From Bernardetia sp963719525 (lineage in GTDB: Bacteria > Bacteroidota > Bacteroidia > Cytophagales > Bernardetiaceae): 64,000 nucleotides of DNA. Of this stretch, positions 37,785-46,763 are shown one piece after another (within the stretch, counting starts at the first letter, position 1; each line of letters opens with the position of its first letter). Location: assembly GCA_963719525.1 (NCBI GenBank), contig CAVRCG010000004.1:3732524-3796523 (forward strand). The letters are read 5' to 3'. Both the position numbers and the translations under genes were made by a program. Under the pieces are notes generated by a model. That model ran no database searches. It was not told where the DNA came from and worked only from the letters and a program-made list of their open reading frames with translations.

Positions 37785-38324
37785 ATGAAATTAGACGACG
37801 CAAAAGCAAAATTTATACAAGCGTGGGGAGTTTTGGGAACAAGCTGGGGAATTAGCCGAACGATGGCACAAATTCACGCATTACTTTTAGTTTCTGCCGA
37901 CCCTCTTAGCGCACAAGAAATTATAGACACGCTTTCCGTTTCGCAGGGAAGTGCAAATATGAATTTGAGAGCCTTAATAGATTGGCAACTCATTGAAAAA
38001 ACAGTAAAAATAGGAGAACGAAAAGAATATTTTTCTGCTGAAAAAAATATGTGGGAAATTACTAGAAGAGTAATGAGAGAACGCAGGAAACGAGAATTAG
38101 AACCTATTTTGAAAATGTTAGAAGATGTAAAACATGTAGAGTTTTTGGAAGACGAAATACAAAAAATAGAAACTCCTGAAATCATTGCAGCAAAACAAAA
38201 AGAAATAGAAGAATTTAAAAACATGATGGAACAAATAGACTCCTTTGCTAATCGTGCCGAAAAAGCACTAGATGTAATGATAAAGGCTTCGGAGTCTAAG
38301 ATTGTTGAACGTTTCCTGAAATAG
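37785..38324 (+). CDS. GbsR/MarR-family transcriptional regulator
   Basis: 179 aa, cytoplasmic. The N-terminus matches the GbsR type (KFIQAWGVLGTSWGISR). A winged helix-turn-helix follows (LSAQEIIDTLSVSQGSANMNLRALIDW, residues about 41-67), then the wing with KTVKIGERKEYFSAE and a long C-terminal helical dimerisation region. GbsR proteins control osmoprotectant or transport genes in other bacteria; no such gene is next to it here. An SDR gene follows 80 bp downstream and may be cotranscribed. Confidence 0.85.
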   Translation: MKLDDAKAKFIQAWGVLGTSWGISRTMAQIHALLLVSADPLSAQEIIDTLSVSQGSANMNLRALIDWQLIEKTVKIGERKEYFSAEKNMWEITRRVMRERRKRELEPILKMLEDVKHVEFLEDEIQKIETPEIIAAKQKEIEEFKNMMEQIDSFANRAEKALDVMIKASESKIVERFLK

Positions 38325-38403
38325 TGGTAAATAGTGATTAGTTGTTAGTGATGAATTATTAGTTGAATACAAATTACCTTTGCACTTGAATATTAATCAA
38401 AAA

Positions 38404-39177
38404 ATGAAAACTTCTTGGAATCTTAAAGACAAAAAAGCCTTTGTTACAGGTGGAACAAAGGGAATCGGAAAAGCAACTGTTATTGAGTTTTTGCAGCTTG
38501 GTGCAGATGTTTTGTTTTCGGCTCGTAATGAAGATGAAATTCAAAACCTAGAAAAAGAACTTAAAGAAGAATTTCCAAATTCTATCATAAAAGGAATACA
38601 AGCAGACGTTACAAGTAAAATAGATAGACAAAAAGTCTTTGATTGGATAGAAAAAAACTTTCAAAAACTAGATGTTTTGGTAAACAATGCAGGAATAAAT
38701 ATCAGAAAATCGGCTTTAGAATATAGCGAAGAAGAATATCGTAAAATACTAGAAATTAATTTGATAGCTCCTTTTGAGGTTTCAAGAGTTTTATATCCAT
38801 TATTACAGAAGTCCAAAACGGCATCTATTATCAATGTAGGTTCGGTGGCAGGAAGTCAAGATGTAAATAGTGGTTTGCCTTATGCCATGTCAAAAGGAGG
38901 GATTAATCAACAGACCCGTAGCCAAGCTGTTGAGTGGGCAAAAGATAATATTCGTGTAAATACCGTTTCGCCTTGGTACACCAAAACGCCACTTACAGAA
39001 GCTGTTTTTGAAAATGAAGAAAAACTAAAAAATATACTTTTAAGAACACCATTGGGAAGAATTGCCGATGCAGAAGAAATGGCTTCTGTAATTGCGTTTT
39101 TGGCGATGGATAAATCTTCTTATCTGACAGGACAAAATATAACCGTTGATGGTGGAATGAGTGTAAGTGTTTTCTAA
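38404..39177 (+). CDS. SDR-family oxidoreductase (tropinone-reductase-like)
   Basis: 257 aa from ATG 38,404 (an upstream TTG at 38,380 is unlikely). Rossmann motif TGGTKGIGKA (residues about 15-24), NNAGIN (about 97), catalytic Ser in GSVAGS and Tyr/Lys in YAMSKGG, and the C-terminal YLTGQNITVDGG. This is a classical NAD(P)-dependent dehydrogenase/reductase. The WAKDNIRVNTVSPW segment is typical of the tropinone reductase-like group. Substrate not predictable. Confidence 0.9.
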   Translation: MKTSWNLKDKKAFVTGGTKGIGKATVIEFLQLGADVLFSARNEDEIQNLEKELKEEFPNSIIKGIQADVTSKIDRQKVFDWIEKNFQKLDVLVNNAGINIRKSALEYSEEEYRKILEINLIAPFEVSRVLYPLLQKSKTASIINVGSVAGSQDVNSGLPYAMSKGGINQQTRSQAVEWAKDNIRVNTVSPWYTKTPLTEAVFENEEKLKNILLRTPLGRIADAEEMASVIAFLAMDKSSYLTGQNITVDGGMSVSVF

Positions 39178-39226
39178 GTACTTTTATAGAATTTTGACTT
39201 AAAACATAAGTTTATAATCAAATGTA

Positions 39227-40060
39227 TTATTCATAAATATTCTCAATCAACCAAGCATGAGGAGCTGTAAGAATGGAAATAAGTACAAAAAAAACGAATA
39301 ATAAATTAGAAGTACCAAACTCAAAAAAGGATAAGCCTATTAGTACCATTCCGATTCCTAAAAAACTAATCATTGAAAAAGGCAAAGCATCTTTGATGTA
39401 ATTTTTCCAAGAGTATTTTTTTGCAAAGTGATTGTCAAATACTTTTATTTCTTGTTCAATAGTCTGTAAGCTATGCCAAAGAGCAAAATAAATAGCAAAA
39501 GACCATAGCAAAGAAGTACTCCAACATAAAAATAATAACAAGAGAAGTAAGCCTACTTCTTGCAGAACTTTCAAAAAACTAACCTTTGACTGTAAAAATA
39601 AACCTATCAATAGTAGTAATAAGATAGTCAAGTTTGTACCTAAAAAATAGGTAAAATGTATCAAAACAAACTGCATTAGATTAGAAAAAGGCGTTTGAGC
39701 AAGAATAGAAAGTGTTTCTTTAGCATTAAAACCCAAAATACTAAGTAGAAGGACATTTCCCCAAGAAAGATACAAAATAGGTGAAATCAGTTTTGACCAT
39801 CTTCCTTTCTTAATTTTAAAATAATAAAGTTGTGATTGTCCAAAATGATAAGCTGAAAAAAGTAGAAAAACAATAAAACAAATCATAGGTAAAAAATACC
39901 ACGCTAAAGCATAAGCCAACATAATTCCGAGATATATTTTTAAAAAATAGGTCCAAGGGCAGTTTTTTAGAAGTTGTATTTTTTTTAAAAAAGAATACAA
40001 TATGGTCTGTTGCTCCATGTGGAATACCTAGCACTATCATAAGTAGAACAAAAACACTAA
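39227..40060 (-). pseudogene. blh: Brp/Blh-family beta-carotene 15,15'-dioxygenase, N-truncated and frameshifted
   Basis: Membrane enzyme cleaving beta-carotene to retinal. Motifs that carry the conserved His residues are visible: GIPHGATDH (about 40,015), SAYHFGQSQ, ALWHSL and TAPHAWLIE, within about seven hydrophobic segments. HGATDH is in a different frame from the rest, with an indel in the T/A homopolymer near 39,980. The usual ~30-40 N-terminal residues are missing, because crtY sequence abuts at about 40,060. With lycopene cyclase upstream this is the retinal branch of a rhodopsin pathway, now apparently defunct. Confidence 0.8.
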
Positions 40061-40454
40061 GTTCTACTGAAAATCACCTCGGCACAAGAGTCTGAATTTT
40101 GGACAGCTCTGACATTTTCTTGTTTCCAACTAATATTTTGAAATTCTGCCAAGTGAGCTTTCATTTCTTCATAAAAATCAAGTCCTTTGATATGGTAATA
40201 CTGGTAAGGAGATAAAGACGATTTTTTTTCAAAATCTTTTCCCGAAAAAGAAATCTTTTTCCAATAAACTTGCTTTGCACATTCAAATTGAGGTATTTCT
40301 TTGACCAAAAACACCAAGTACGGTCGTTTTTTTCTTTATTATCTTTATCCAAAAGAAGGATACTTTTATCAGACCAAATACTTTTAGATAAATGATAGGC
40401 TAGACTAAGTCCTGCTGCGCCTGTACCCACTATGATGATGTCAAACTTAGTCAA
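40057..40454 (-). pseudogene. crtY: Lycopene beta-cyclase, 5' remnant
   Basis: Converts lycopene to beta-carotene. The start IIIVGTGAAGLSLAYHLS (FAD/NAD-type Rossmann motif, residues about 5-22) and DRTWCFWSK (about 45) are hallmarks of CrtY. A one-A deletion near 40,335 shifts the frame; the next frame continues EIPQFECAKQVYWKK. It ends at about residue 130 with CAEVIFSRT-stop, where a full enzyme has about 380 residues. The missing part and the blh N-terminus appear to be removed in one deletion. Confidence 0.85.
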
Positions 40455-40574
40455 TGTATTCTATTTTTTTTGATGATTTTGTAAGATCACAATACTTTGG
40501 ATAGTACAAATGTTTTAGAAAGTAGATTGTGTATTGATTGCGATTATACAGATAGATAAATTTCATTCTCATTC

Positions 40575-41813
40575 TCATTTCATCTTAGGATAACAAAAAT
40601 AATTTTTGGTAACGGCTTGAGTAAGTGACTGTAAATAAGGAATATCGGAAGCATTTGTAATATCTATTACTTCGCCTGTTTTTTTCAAGATACAGATTTC
40701 TTCGCCTGTTCCGAGTGCATACGCTGAATTACTAATTGTTCCTTCACAAACTAAGAAAGAAAGTTCTTGCTCATTTATTCCAAACTGTTTTTTTACCTTT
40801 TCTTTTATTTCTTGTTTAAAGTTTTGGTCTAATTCTTCTGTTGTTAAATGCGTTTTGAAAAGTCTTCTATTGACCAACATATTGCTAAGAGAAGAAAGAA
40901 TTTTATCCTCATTTTTTGTCCAAACTTTTATACTTGTCCAAATATCGTAATCATCTAGTTGTACAAAATAATCTAAAACGCTTTTATCATTTTTAAACTG
41001 TTCTAAAGTAATTTCATTTTCTAAGAAAAAAGAAAGTGAAGGAGTAGAAAAAAGGTTACTTCCATTTTGCACTAAAAATCTAGCTCTTCGTATCGTTTGA
41101 ATGAGCATTTGTTCCGTTGAAACGGTCGTTTTGTGTAGATAAACTTGCCAATACATCATTCTGCGAGCATTCAAAAAATGTTCGATGCTATACACTCCTT
41201 TTTCTTCTATTACTAATCTATCATTTTTTAGATTCATCATTCTGATAATTCGCTCGCCTCCAATTGTTCCTTCCGAAACACCTGTAAAAAAACAATCTCG
41301 CTGCAAATAATCCATTCTATCGACATCAATCTGACCAGAAACAAGCTGATGAAAAAAAGGTCGATGATACTTTCCTTTAAATATTTCTATTGCCGTTTTG
41401 AGTTGTCCATTAAACTCTTCGTCTAGCTTTTCCATGAGCAAAAGCGATAATTCTTCGTGATGACAATCTTTCAAAATGGTACATTCCAGAGCATGAGAAA
41501 AAGCTCCATGACCAATATCGTGCAACAGAATAGCAATTAAAGCTGATTCATATTCTTTGTGAGAAATTTTATGTTCCTTCAATCTCAATGTATCTAAAGC
41601 CATTCTCATCAAATTCATGGCACCAATTGCATGATGAAAACGAGTATGTAATGCACCTGGGTAAACAAATTCTGTAAGTCCCAACTGTTTTATTCTTCTC
41701 AACCTTTGAAAGTAAGGATGATTTATAAGTTTGAGAATTAGCTTTGTAGGAATGCGAATAAAGCCATGAACAGGGTCGTTTATAATTTTTCTTTGTTGAG
41801 GATAATCGTTCAT
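40575..41813 (-). CDS. HD-superfamily phosphohydrolase
   Basis: 412 aa from ATG 41,813. The start DPVHGFIRIP and the HD signature are clear: FHHAIGAMNL (about residue 60) and LLHDIGHGAFSHALE (about 105-119), followed by SGQIDVDRMDYLQRD. This is the metal-dependent HD family related to dGTP triphosphohydrolases (YdhJ/Aquifex SpoT-like set). The exact nucleotide or phosphate substrate is not fixed by sequence. Frame intact. AATTACG repeats lie directly upstream. Confidence 0.88.
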   Translation of the reverse strand: MNDYPQQRKIINDPVHGFIRIPTKLILKLINHPYFQRLRRIKQLGLTEFVYPGALHTRFHHAIGAMNLMRMALDTLRLKEHKISHKEYESALIAILLHDIGHGAFSHALECTILKDCHHEELSLLLMEKLDEEFNGQLKTAIEIFKGKYHRPFFHQLVSGQIDVDRMDYLQRDCFFTGVSEGTIGGERIIRMMNLKNDRLVIEEKGVYSIEHFLNARRMMYWQVYLHKTTVSTEQMLIQTIRRARFLVQNGSNLFSTPSLSFFLENEITLEQFKNDKSVLDYFVQLDDYDIWTSIKVWTKNEDKILSSLSNMLVNRRLFKTHLTTEELDQNFKQEIKEKVKKQFGINEQELSFLVCEGTISNSAYALGTGEEICILKKTGEVIDITNASDIPYLQSLTQAVTKNYFCYPKMK

Positions 41814-41820
41814 AAGGATC

Positions 41821-41850
41821 AATTACGAATTAAAAATTACGAATTACGAA
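41821..41850. repeat. AATTACGAATT intergenic repeat, second copy
   Basis: The first 21 bases are identical to 7,620-7,640 between groES and groEL. Both copies lie within 15 bp of a coding end or start. Confidence 0.6.
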
Positions 41851-41984
41851 ATAAGTATTCAGCGTAGCTAATTTAATTACTTGAATATCAATTAGTTATG
41901 GTTTCAAAAGTAGCAGTTTATTTAATTCTTATTCTTAAGAAATAAATATGAATATTTTTGATAGAATGGATAGACAAAAGTACA

Positions 41985-42027
41985 AACAAAAAAACTCCTC
42001 AAAGTTCTTTTGTTTTGAAGAGTTTTA
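41985..42027 (-). terminator. Terminator of the outer-membrane barrel gene
   Basis: On the minus strand AAAACTCTTCAAA (42,014-42,026) pairs with TTTGAGGAGTTTT (41,991-42,003), followed by a T run. It lies 30 bp beyond the stop at 42,054. Confidence 0.8.
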
Positions 42028-42053
42028 TTAGAATTTTGATAGAGAAAACGAAA

Positions 42054-42680
42054 TTAATCTTTCGTCTTTGAAAGTCCATAAACAAGTGAAATATTTCCAG
42101 ACCAAGTCTGATTTTGATGTCTAGCTATAAAATCCTCATAAGGTAAAGGGTTTACTATTCCAACAAATCCTTTTTGATACATGAGAGTAGGGACAATAAA
42201 AAAGTGATTATTTAATTTAACTTTTGCTCCTGCTTTCAAAACTCCTCCTCTATCCGTAGTATTGAAAAAATCTTCTCTATAAGGTCTATCCGAACGCATA
42301 TTTATCAAAAAACTATAGTAGAAACCAGCTTGTAGAACAGGACGAACTCTTGTCTTTTCTCTAAAAAAAGTATAATTCAGTAAAACGGCATTTCTAAAAT
42401 AATCTAATTTTGTAAAATCTTTGTATTCGTTGTTTTGCCAGCTACTTCCCTCTTGTAAATATCCTGATTCTACAGAAAAACCTATTCTTTGAATTGGATT
42501 GTACGTAAAAATACCTCCCACATTAATTCCTACAATGTCTTTAGAATTTTGAATAGTAGAAAAATAATTTGAACTATTTACACCTGCTTGTAATCCTACA
42601 GAAAATTTTTGAGCAAAAACAGATACAAATGCACAACTGAAAAATAGAGTTAAGAAAATAAATTTAAAATACTTTTTCAT
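42054..42680 (-). CDS. PorT/OmpW-like outer-membrane beta-barrel protein
   Basis: 208 aa from ATG 42,680. Signal peptide FIFLTLFFSCAFVSVFAQ, then a barrel with alternating hydrophobic strands: FSVGLQAGVNSSNYF, GINVGGIFTYNP, FSVESGYLQEGSS, AVLLNYTFF, ending GNISLVYGL. The 8-strand-like OMP_b-brl_2/porin-family pattern is common in Bacteroidota. Ligand unknown. It stands alone with its own terminator. Confidence 0.8.
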   Translation of the reverse strand: MKKYFKFIFLTLFFSCAFVSVFAQKFSVGLQAGVNSSNYFSTIQNSKDIVGINVGGIFTYNPIQRIGFSVESGYLQEGSSWQNNEYKDFTKLDYFRNAVLLNYTFFREKTRVRPVLQAGFYYSFLINMRSDRPYREDFFNTTDRGGVLKAGAKVKLNNHFFIVPTLMYQKGFVGIVNPLPYEDFIARHQNQTWSGNISLVYGLSKTKD

Positions 42681-42829
42681 CTTCAAATAAATTAAGTAGA
42701 GCCTCGAAAAGGTTATTTCATTTCTTTACAAATTACAAAATTTCTTTTATATTCTACTCATTCGAAAAATTAAATTTGTATCTGATTTTTACAATTCCTC
42801 TCACGCTAAAGCGTAAGCTACAGGAATAG

Positions 42830-43594
42830 TTAAGCATTAAAACGCTCTTCGATTTTTTCCCAGTTGATTATTTTATAAAAATTCTCAATGTATTCAGCAC
42901 GTTTGTTTTGGTAGTTGAGATAATAAGCATGTTCCCAAACATCAAGACCTAAAAGTGGTGTTCCTGCTTTTTCTGCAAGGTTTTTCATTAATGGATTGTC
43001 TTGGTTTGGCGTAGAGGTAATAAAAAGTTTACCATCATTAGCTTTGCAAAGCCACGCCCAACCTGAACCAAAAACTCCTTTTGCTTCTTCTGTAAATTCT
43101 TTTTGAAAGGCTTCATACGAACCAAAATCTTTTTCTAAAGCTGCTTTTATATTTCCTGTTGCCATTTGATTTTTAGGAGATAAGGATTCCCAAAAAAGAC
43201 TGTGATTGTAATGTCCGCCTCCATTGTTACGAACGGCTGTGTCATTTTGGCTCACACTTTCCATTATTTCTAATAAATTTTGATTGGCAAAGTTAGTTCC
43301 TTCAATAGCTTTATTGAGCTTGTCTACATAGCCTTGATGGTGTTTTCCATGATGAATTTCCATTGTCTGTTTGTCAATATTTGGTGCAAGAGCAGCAAAG
43401 TCATACGGCAAAGCAGGCAACTCAAAAGGAGATTTAAGCGTAAAAAGCCCATTTTCTTGCAGCATTGCTGTCGAATCTACATCGGTTGTAGTGTCTGTTT
43501 TTTTGGAAGAATCACAAGCCGAAAAAGGATTTATGATAAGTCCGATAGTGGCAAGACCTGCCGTTTTGAGAAAAGTACGTTTGTCCATTGACAT
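42830..43594 (-). CDS. Exported Fe/Mn superoxide dismutase
   Basis: Converts superoxide to H2O2 and O2. 254 aa; the core matches Fe/Mn-SOD with ligand regions HHGKHHQGYV (about 81-90), NHSLFWESL (about 130), DVWEHAYYLNYQ (about 220). Unlike the usual ~200-aa cytoplasmic enzyme it has an N-terminal ~50-residue extension: RTFLKTAGLATIGLI, then SACDSS as a lipobox-like site and a Thr/Ser/Asp linker. It is therefore probably a lipoprotein in the periplasm or outer membrane. Metal choice not decided. Frame intact. Confidence 0.92.
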   Translation of the reverse strand: MSMDKRTFLKTAGLATIGLIINPFSACDSSKKTDTTTDVDSTAMLQENGLFTLKSPFELPALPYDFAALAPNIDKQTMEIHHGKHHQGYVDKLNKAIEGTNFANQNLLEIMESVSQNDTAVRNNGGGHYNHSLFWESLSPKNQMATGNIKAALEKDFGSYEAFQKEFTEEAKGVFGSGWAWLCKANDGKLFITSTPNQDNPLMKNLAEKAGTPLLGLDVWEHAYYLNYQNKRAEYIENFYKIINWEKIEERFNA

Positions 43595-43694
43595 AAGAAT
43601 AGGTTTTTAGTATGTAATTGTAATTTATACTCTATTAATTAAATTATATTAAAATGGTTTTGAAAAGTTTTATTTTAACAAGGTATCAATTTAT

Positions 43695-44399
43695 TTATAC
43701 ATTATCTAAAATTCTTTCAATATAATTATTTACCTCTTCTGCGTGTGTCAAAATCATAAAATGTCCTCCATTTTTGACTAGAAATTGGCTCGTATTTTTG
43801 TTTTCTTTCTTATAAAAGGGAATAATCAAATCATTAGTACCATGAATTTGGAAAATAGAATGATTTATAAATTTATTACTTTCACTCTCTTTCCAATTCA
43901 TAATCATTTTTATAAATGACTTTGCAAAACTTGGATTTGAATTTTTGATGATTTGATAAAGCTGTTTTTCTTCTTTCTTGTACTTTTTGTTAGAAACTCC
44001 AAAAGCAAAACTAAGTAGTTTGTTAGGTTTGTTTAATAGAAAAATAGGAATAAGAAAATGCAGTTTCAAAAAACCAAAAAAACGATATAAAAATGGAATT
44101 TGAGAAGGAATTGAAGCACTAGAAATTAAAATTATTTTTTCGGTTTTGATATATTTCGAAAGAGCAGAAACCAACATTCCACCAAAAGAAACTCCTATCA
44201 AGATTACTTTTTTGTTTTTATCAATCTGTTTAGAAAGCTGCAAAGCATATTTTTCTAAATCATTAGTTTTTGGCTTCTCCCATTCTATAAATTTATGTTT
44301 TTGTGTTTTGAGAAAAGAAAGGTTATCAAAAACAGATTTGTCGGCTCCAAGTCCAGAGAAGAGATAAAATATGGTTTCACGTGATAACTTATTATTCAT
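43695..44399 (-). CDS. Alpha/beta-hydrolase-fold protein
   Basis: 234 aa. Nucleophile elbow GVSFGG (about residue 70, G-x-S-x-G), an early FSGLGADKSVF oxyanion-loop region, a later acid candidate in HGTNDLIIPF (about 190) and the catalytic His in NGGHFMILTHAEEV (about 216). These make a complete Ser-Asp-His triad. Lys-rich and low GC like its neighbours. No signal peptide, so probably cytoplasmic. Substrate unknown. Confidence 0.75.
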   Translation of the reverse strand: MNNKLSRETIFYLFSGLGADKSVFDNLSFLKTQKHKFIEWEKPKTNDLEKYALQLSKQIDKNKKVILIGVSFGGMLVSALSKYIKTEKIILISSASIPSQIPFLYRFFGFLKLHFLIPIFLLNKPNKLLSFAFGVSNKKYKKEEKQLYQIIKNSNPSFAKSFIKMIMNWKESESNKFINHSIFQIHGTNDLIIPFYKKENKNTSQFLVKNGGHFMILTHAEEVNNYIERILDNV

Positions 44400-44568
44400 A
44401 ATTACGAATTTAAATTTTTCAGTTAGACAAAGCGGTTATTTATTCGTTACTTTACTGATTATTTATTAAACAGGTATAGAATTAATAGTACATGTATTTC
44501 AAATATTATTGTACAATTACAAGAGAAATTCGATATGAACACAATTTATAGAAATAATATTACTCGTT

Positions 44569-46155
44569 ATGCAAACTAAAGACTTTTATCAGAAAGCATA
44601 TCAATTTAGCCTGGTATTGCTTATTTTGGGAAGTTGTTATTTTTTTGGACGTACTTTGTATACTCAATATGAAATAATAATTTCTCCTTATCAAATGGAT
44701 TATAGGGAAACAGTCTTAGCATCATCAGTAGAGCTAATGTCACAAGGAGGTAATCCATATCGAATAGAAAATCAACCAGAATATGCACAGGCTTATGGAA
44801 TTGTGCAGGATCTAATACATTATCCTTTTGTAAAAATTTTTGGTTCCTCTCTAGGAATTCATAGATTTGTTACGGTCTTAGGGTGCTTACTTTGTTGTTT
44901 GATTTTAATATTTTGGTTAATAGAATTAAAGGTTTCTAAAATAATTTCTATCTGTTCTTCATTGATTTTTTACTTTAGCATTCTTTTTTGGCAGTTAGGT
45001 ATATATCGTCCAGATTCTTGGGCATTATTTTTTATGCTTTTATCTATGTATCTTCCATTCAAATATAATTATTCCATTAAAAGTTTATCGTTAAGTGTTT
45101 TTTTTGGCTTACTAGCATTTTATACTAAGTCTTATTTTGTATTAGGAAGTGTTGTTATCTCTAGTTTTATGTTTTTCTTCATTTCCAAAAAAAAGGGGAT
45201 AGGGTATGGTTTTTCTTTTCTCTTTTTGTTTATCCTAACTATTTATATAGTTAGTTATTTTTTTCCATTATTTTTTTACTTGACTGTTTTGTCATTCTTA
45301 AATTACTCAACTGGAGGAGATTGGAGTCATGCTAATTTCCAATTTATACAATTTGTTCGTATTAATGTAGCTATTTTATTCTTACTACTAATTTTTATTA
45401 TTCGCCACTTTTATAATAGAAACAAAAAAGTAAAAACAAATGAAGCTAACATAAGGTGGAATTTGAGTTCTTTCAATGCACCTCTTTTTATAGTTGAAAA
45501 TACTAGAATAGAAATTACATTCAGATTATATACGTTTTTGTTTATGTTATTTATGATACATTATTTTTTTGGTAGAAATAATGGAGCTTATTTAAGTTAT
45601 TATTTTACTCATATTACTCCTTTTCTTGTACTTTTAACGATTCCTCTAACTCGTAATACAAGCAAGTTGATGAACAGTATTGCATGTATTCTTATTTTAT
45701 TTGGGATATGGAATGCTAGAAAAGCTTTATTTCCTCATAAAATGAATAAAGAACAAATTGAACAATGGGAAAAAGCAAAAAAATACATACAGAATAGTTC
45801 TAATACATTAGGAACACCTGCTATTGCAAATCTTATAAAAGAAAGAGGACTGAAAGTCTATGAACAAGGATTATTAGTGCAATTTATTTTTATAGGTAAT
45901 GTTGAAAAGCCTTTTTTGCAAAATTTATTTCCTCGCTATAAAGAAATACAGGAAGTAATTAAAAACTTTGATAAGGACATTGCCAAAAAAATTCAAAATA
46001 AAGAATTTGATTTGATCGCTATGCCTGATATACATAAAACGATTGCTTCTGACAAAAATGTGGAGCTTTATTACGATCCAGTAGATTCAGTGCGTTTGGA
46101 AATGCCTTACACAGGACAAAGCTGGAAAACTGTTTTTTGGAAACCAAAGAAGTAG
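44569..46155 (+). CDS. Polytopic membrane protein, glycosyltransferase-39-like
   Basis: 528 aa with about ten hydrophobic segments up to residue ~395, then a soluble C-terminal domain of ~130 residues. The first extracytoplasmic loop has the acidic MDYRETV motif and GGNPYRIENQPEYAQAYG. An early Asp/Glu motif after TM1 is typical of GT-C/GT39-type lipid-linked-sugar transferases. Codon use is that of the AT-rich left half. The TAG at 46,153-46,155 coincides with the composition break, so the last few residues could be chimeric, although VFWKPKK looks like a natural end. Confidence 0.65.
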   Translation: MQTKDFYQKAYQFSLVLLILGSCYFFGRTLYTQYEIIISPYQMDYRETVLASSVELMSQGGNPYRIENQPEYAQAYGIVQDLIHYPFVKIFGSSLGIHRFVTVLGCLLCCLILIFWLIELKVSKIISICSSLIFYFSILFWQLGIYRPDSWALFFMLLSMYLPFKYNYSIKSLSLSVFFGLLAFYTKSYFVLGSVVISSFMFFFISKKKGIGYGFSFLFLFILTIYIVSYFFPLFFYLTVLSFLNYSTGGDWSHANFQFIQFVRINVAILFLLLIFIIRHFYNRNKKVKTNEANIRWNLSSFNAPLFIVENTRIEITFRLYTFLFMLFMIHYFFGRNNGAYLSYYFTHITPFLVLLTIPLTRNTSKLMNSIACILILFGIWNARKALFPHKMNKEQIEQWEKAKKYIQNSSNTLGTPAIANLIKERGLKVYEQGLLVQFIFIGNVEKPFLQNLFPRYKEIQEVIKNFDKDIAKKIQNKEFDLIAMPDIHKTIASDKNVELYYDPVDSVRLEMPYTGQSWKTVFWKPKK

Positions 46156-46661
46156 CACCGTCTTTTGAGCGCTTATACAGTGCCACCCCCATTAAATCAC
46201 GATACTCAAGGCCTTCTTCCCCATCGAACATTGGAATACCTCCGTTGTCGATGGCTTTCATTTCAGGAAGGGCGAAAATGCGCATATTATGCGTAAATCT
46301 TTCGCCAGTTACGGCAATGTCCACCGTGTCCATCCCTAAAGGCAAACCGTACTCAATGTCTACATTGTTCGGTCGCTTTAGTCCCTAACGGTTCTTTCTT
46401 CAATAATTTTCCCTTCTAAATCGAAGGCATACAAAGCGCCATTGACATCCTTGTCGGTACCAATAATCATGCTCTCGGCTGGATTTACTATTTGGGTTGA
46501 CCCAAATTGCTGGATCATCGGTATCGAACTGAGTAGCTTCAGTGGTTATTACTGGTTGAATTACCTCTTACTACCTCAGAGGTTGTTTGTTCGTTTGTTC
46601 CTCCGCAAGCCGATACGACCAACGCAGCAGCCGTTATTATAAAAAGTTTCGTGTTTTTCAT
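46147..46661 (-). pseudogene. Beta-propeller-type phytase, 5' fragment with several frameshifts
   Basis: The lipoprotein signal TKLFIITAAALVVSACGG starts at ATG 46,661. Piecing three frames gives DDPAIWVNP, SMIIGTDKDVNGALYAFDL, KRPNNVDIEYG, TGERFTHNMRIFALP and DGEEGLEYRDLMGVALYKR. These are marks of 3-phytase (beta-propeller phytase), which releases phosphate from phytate outside the cell. Single-base shifts lie near 46,560, 46,480 and 46,382. The gene stops at about 46,147 after SKDGAT, with roughly half the enzyme missing, exactly at the composition break. The TonB receptor upstream is a natural partner. Confidence 0.8.
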
Positions 46662-46699
46662 TGATTATCTTTTTTCAAAACAAACCGCATTGATTAAGG

Positions 46700-46755
46700 C
46701 GGTTAATAAAAGCAACTGCCCATTTGGTATAAAGCCAAACAAGCAGTTGTTTTTG
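46700..46755 (-). terminator. Terminator of the TonB-receptor gene
   Basis: On the minus strand CAACTGC (complement of 46,743-46,749) pairs with GCAGTTG (complement of 46,713-46,719), extended by an inner TTGG/CCAA pairing and followed by CTTTTA. Confidence 0.55.
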
Positions 46756-46763
46756 GAAATGAA

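Noticed and set aside
46137..46642. Plus-strand open frames at the composition break
   Set aside because: They are antisense to recognisable phytase fragments.
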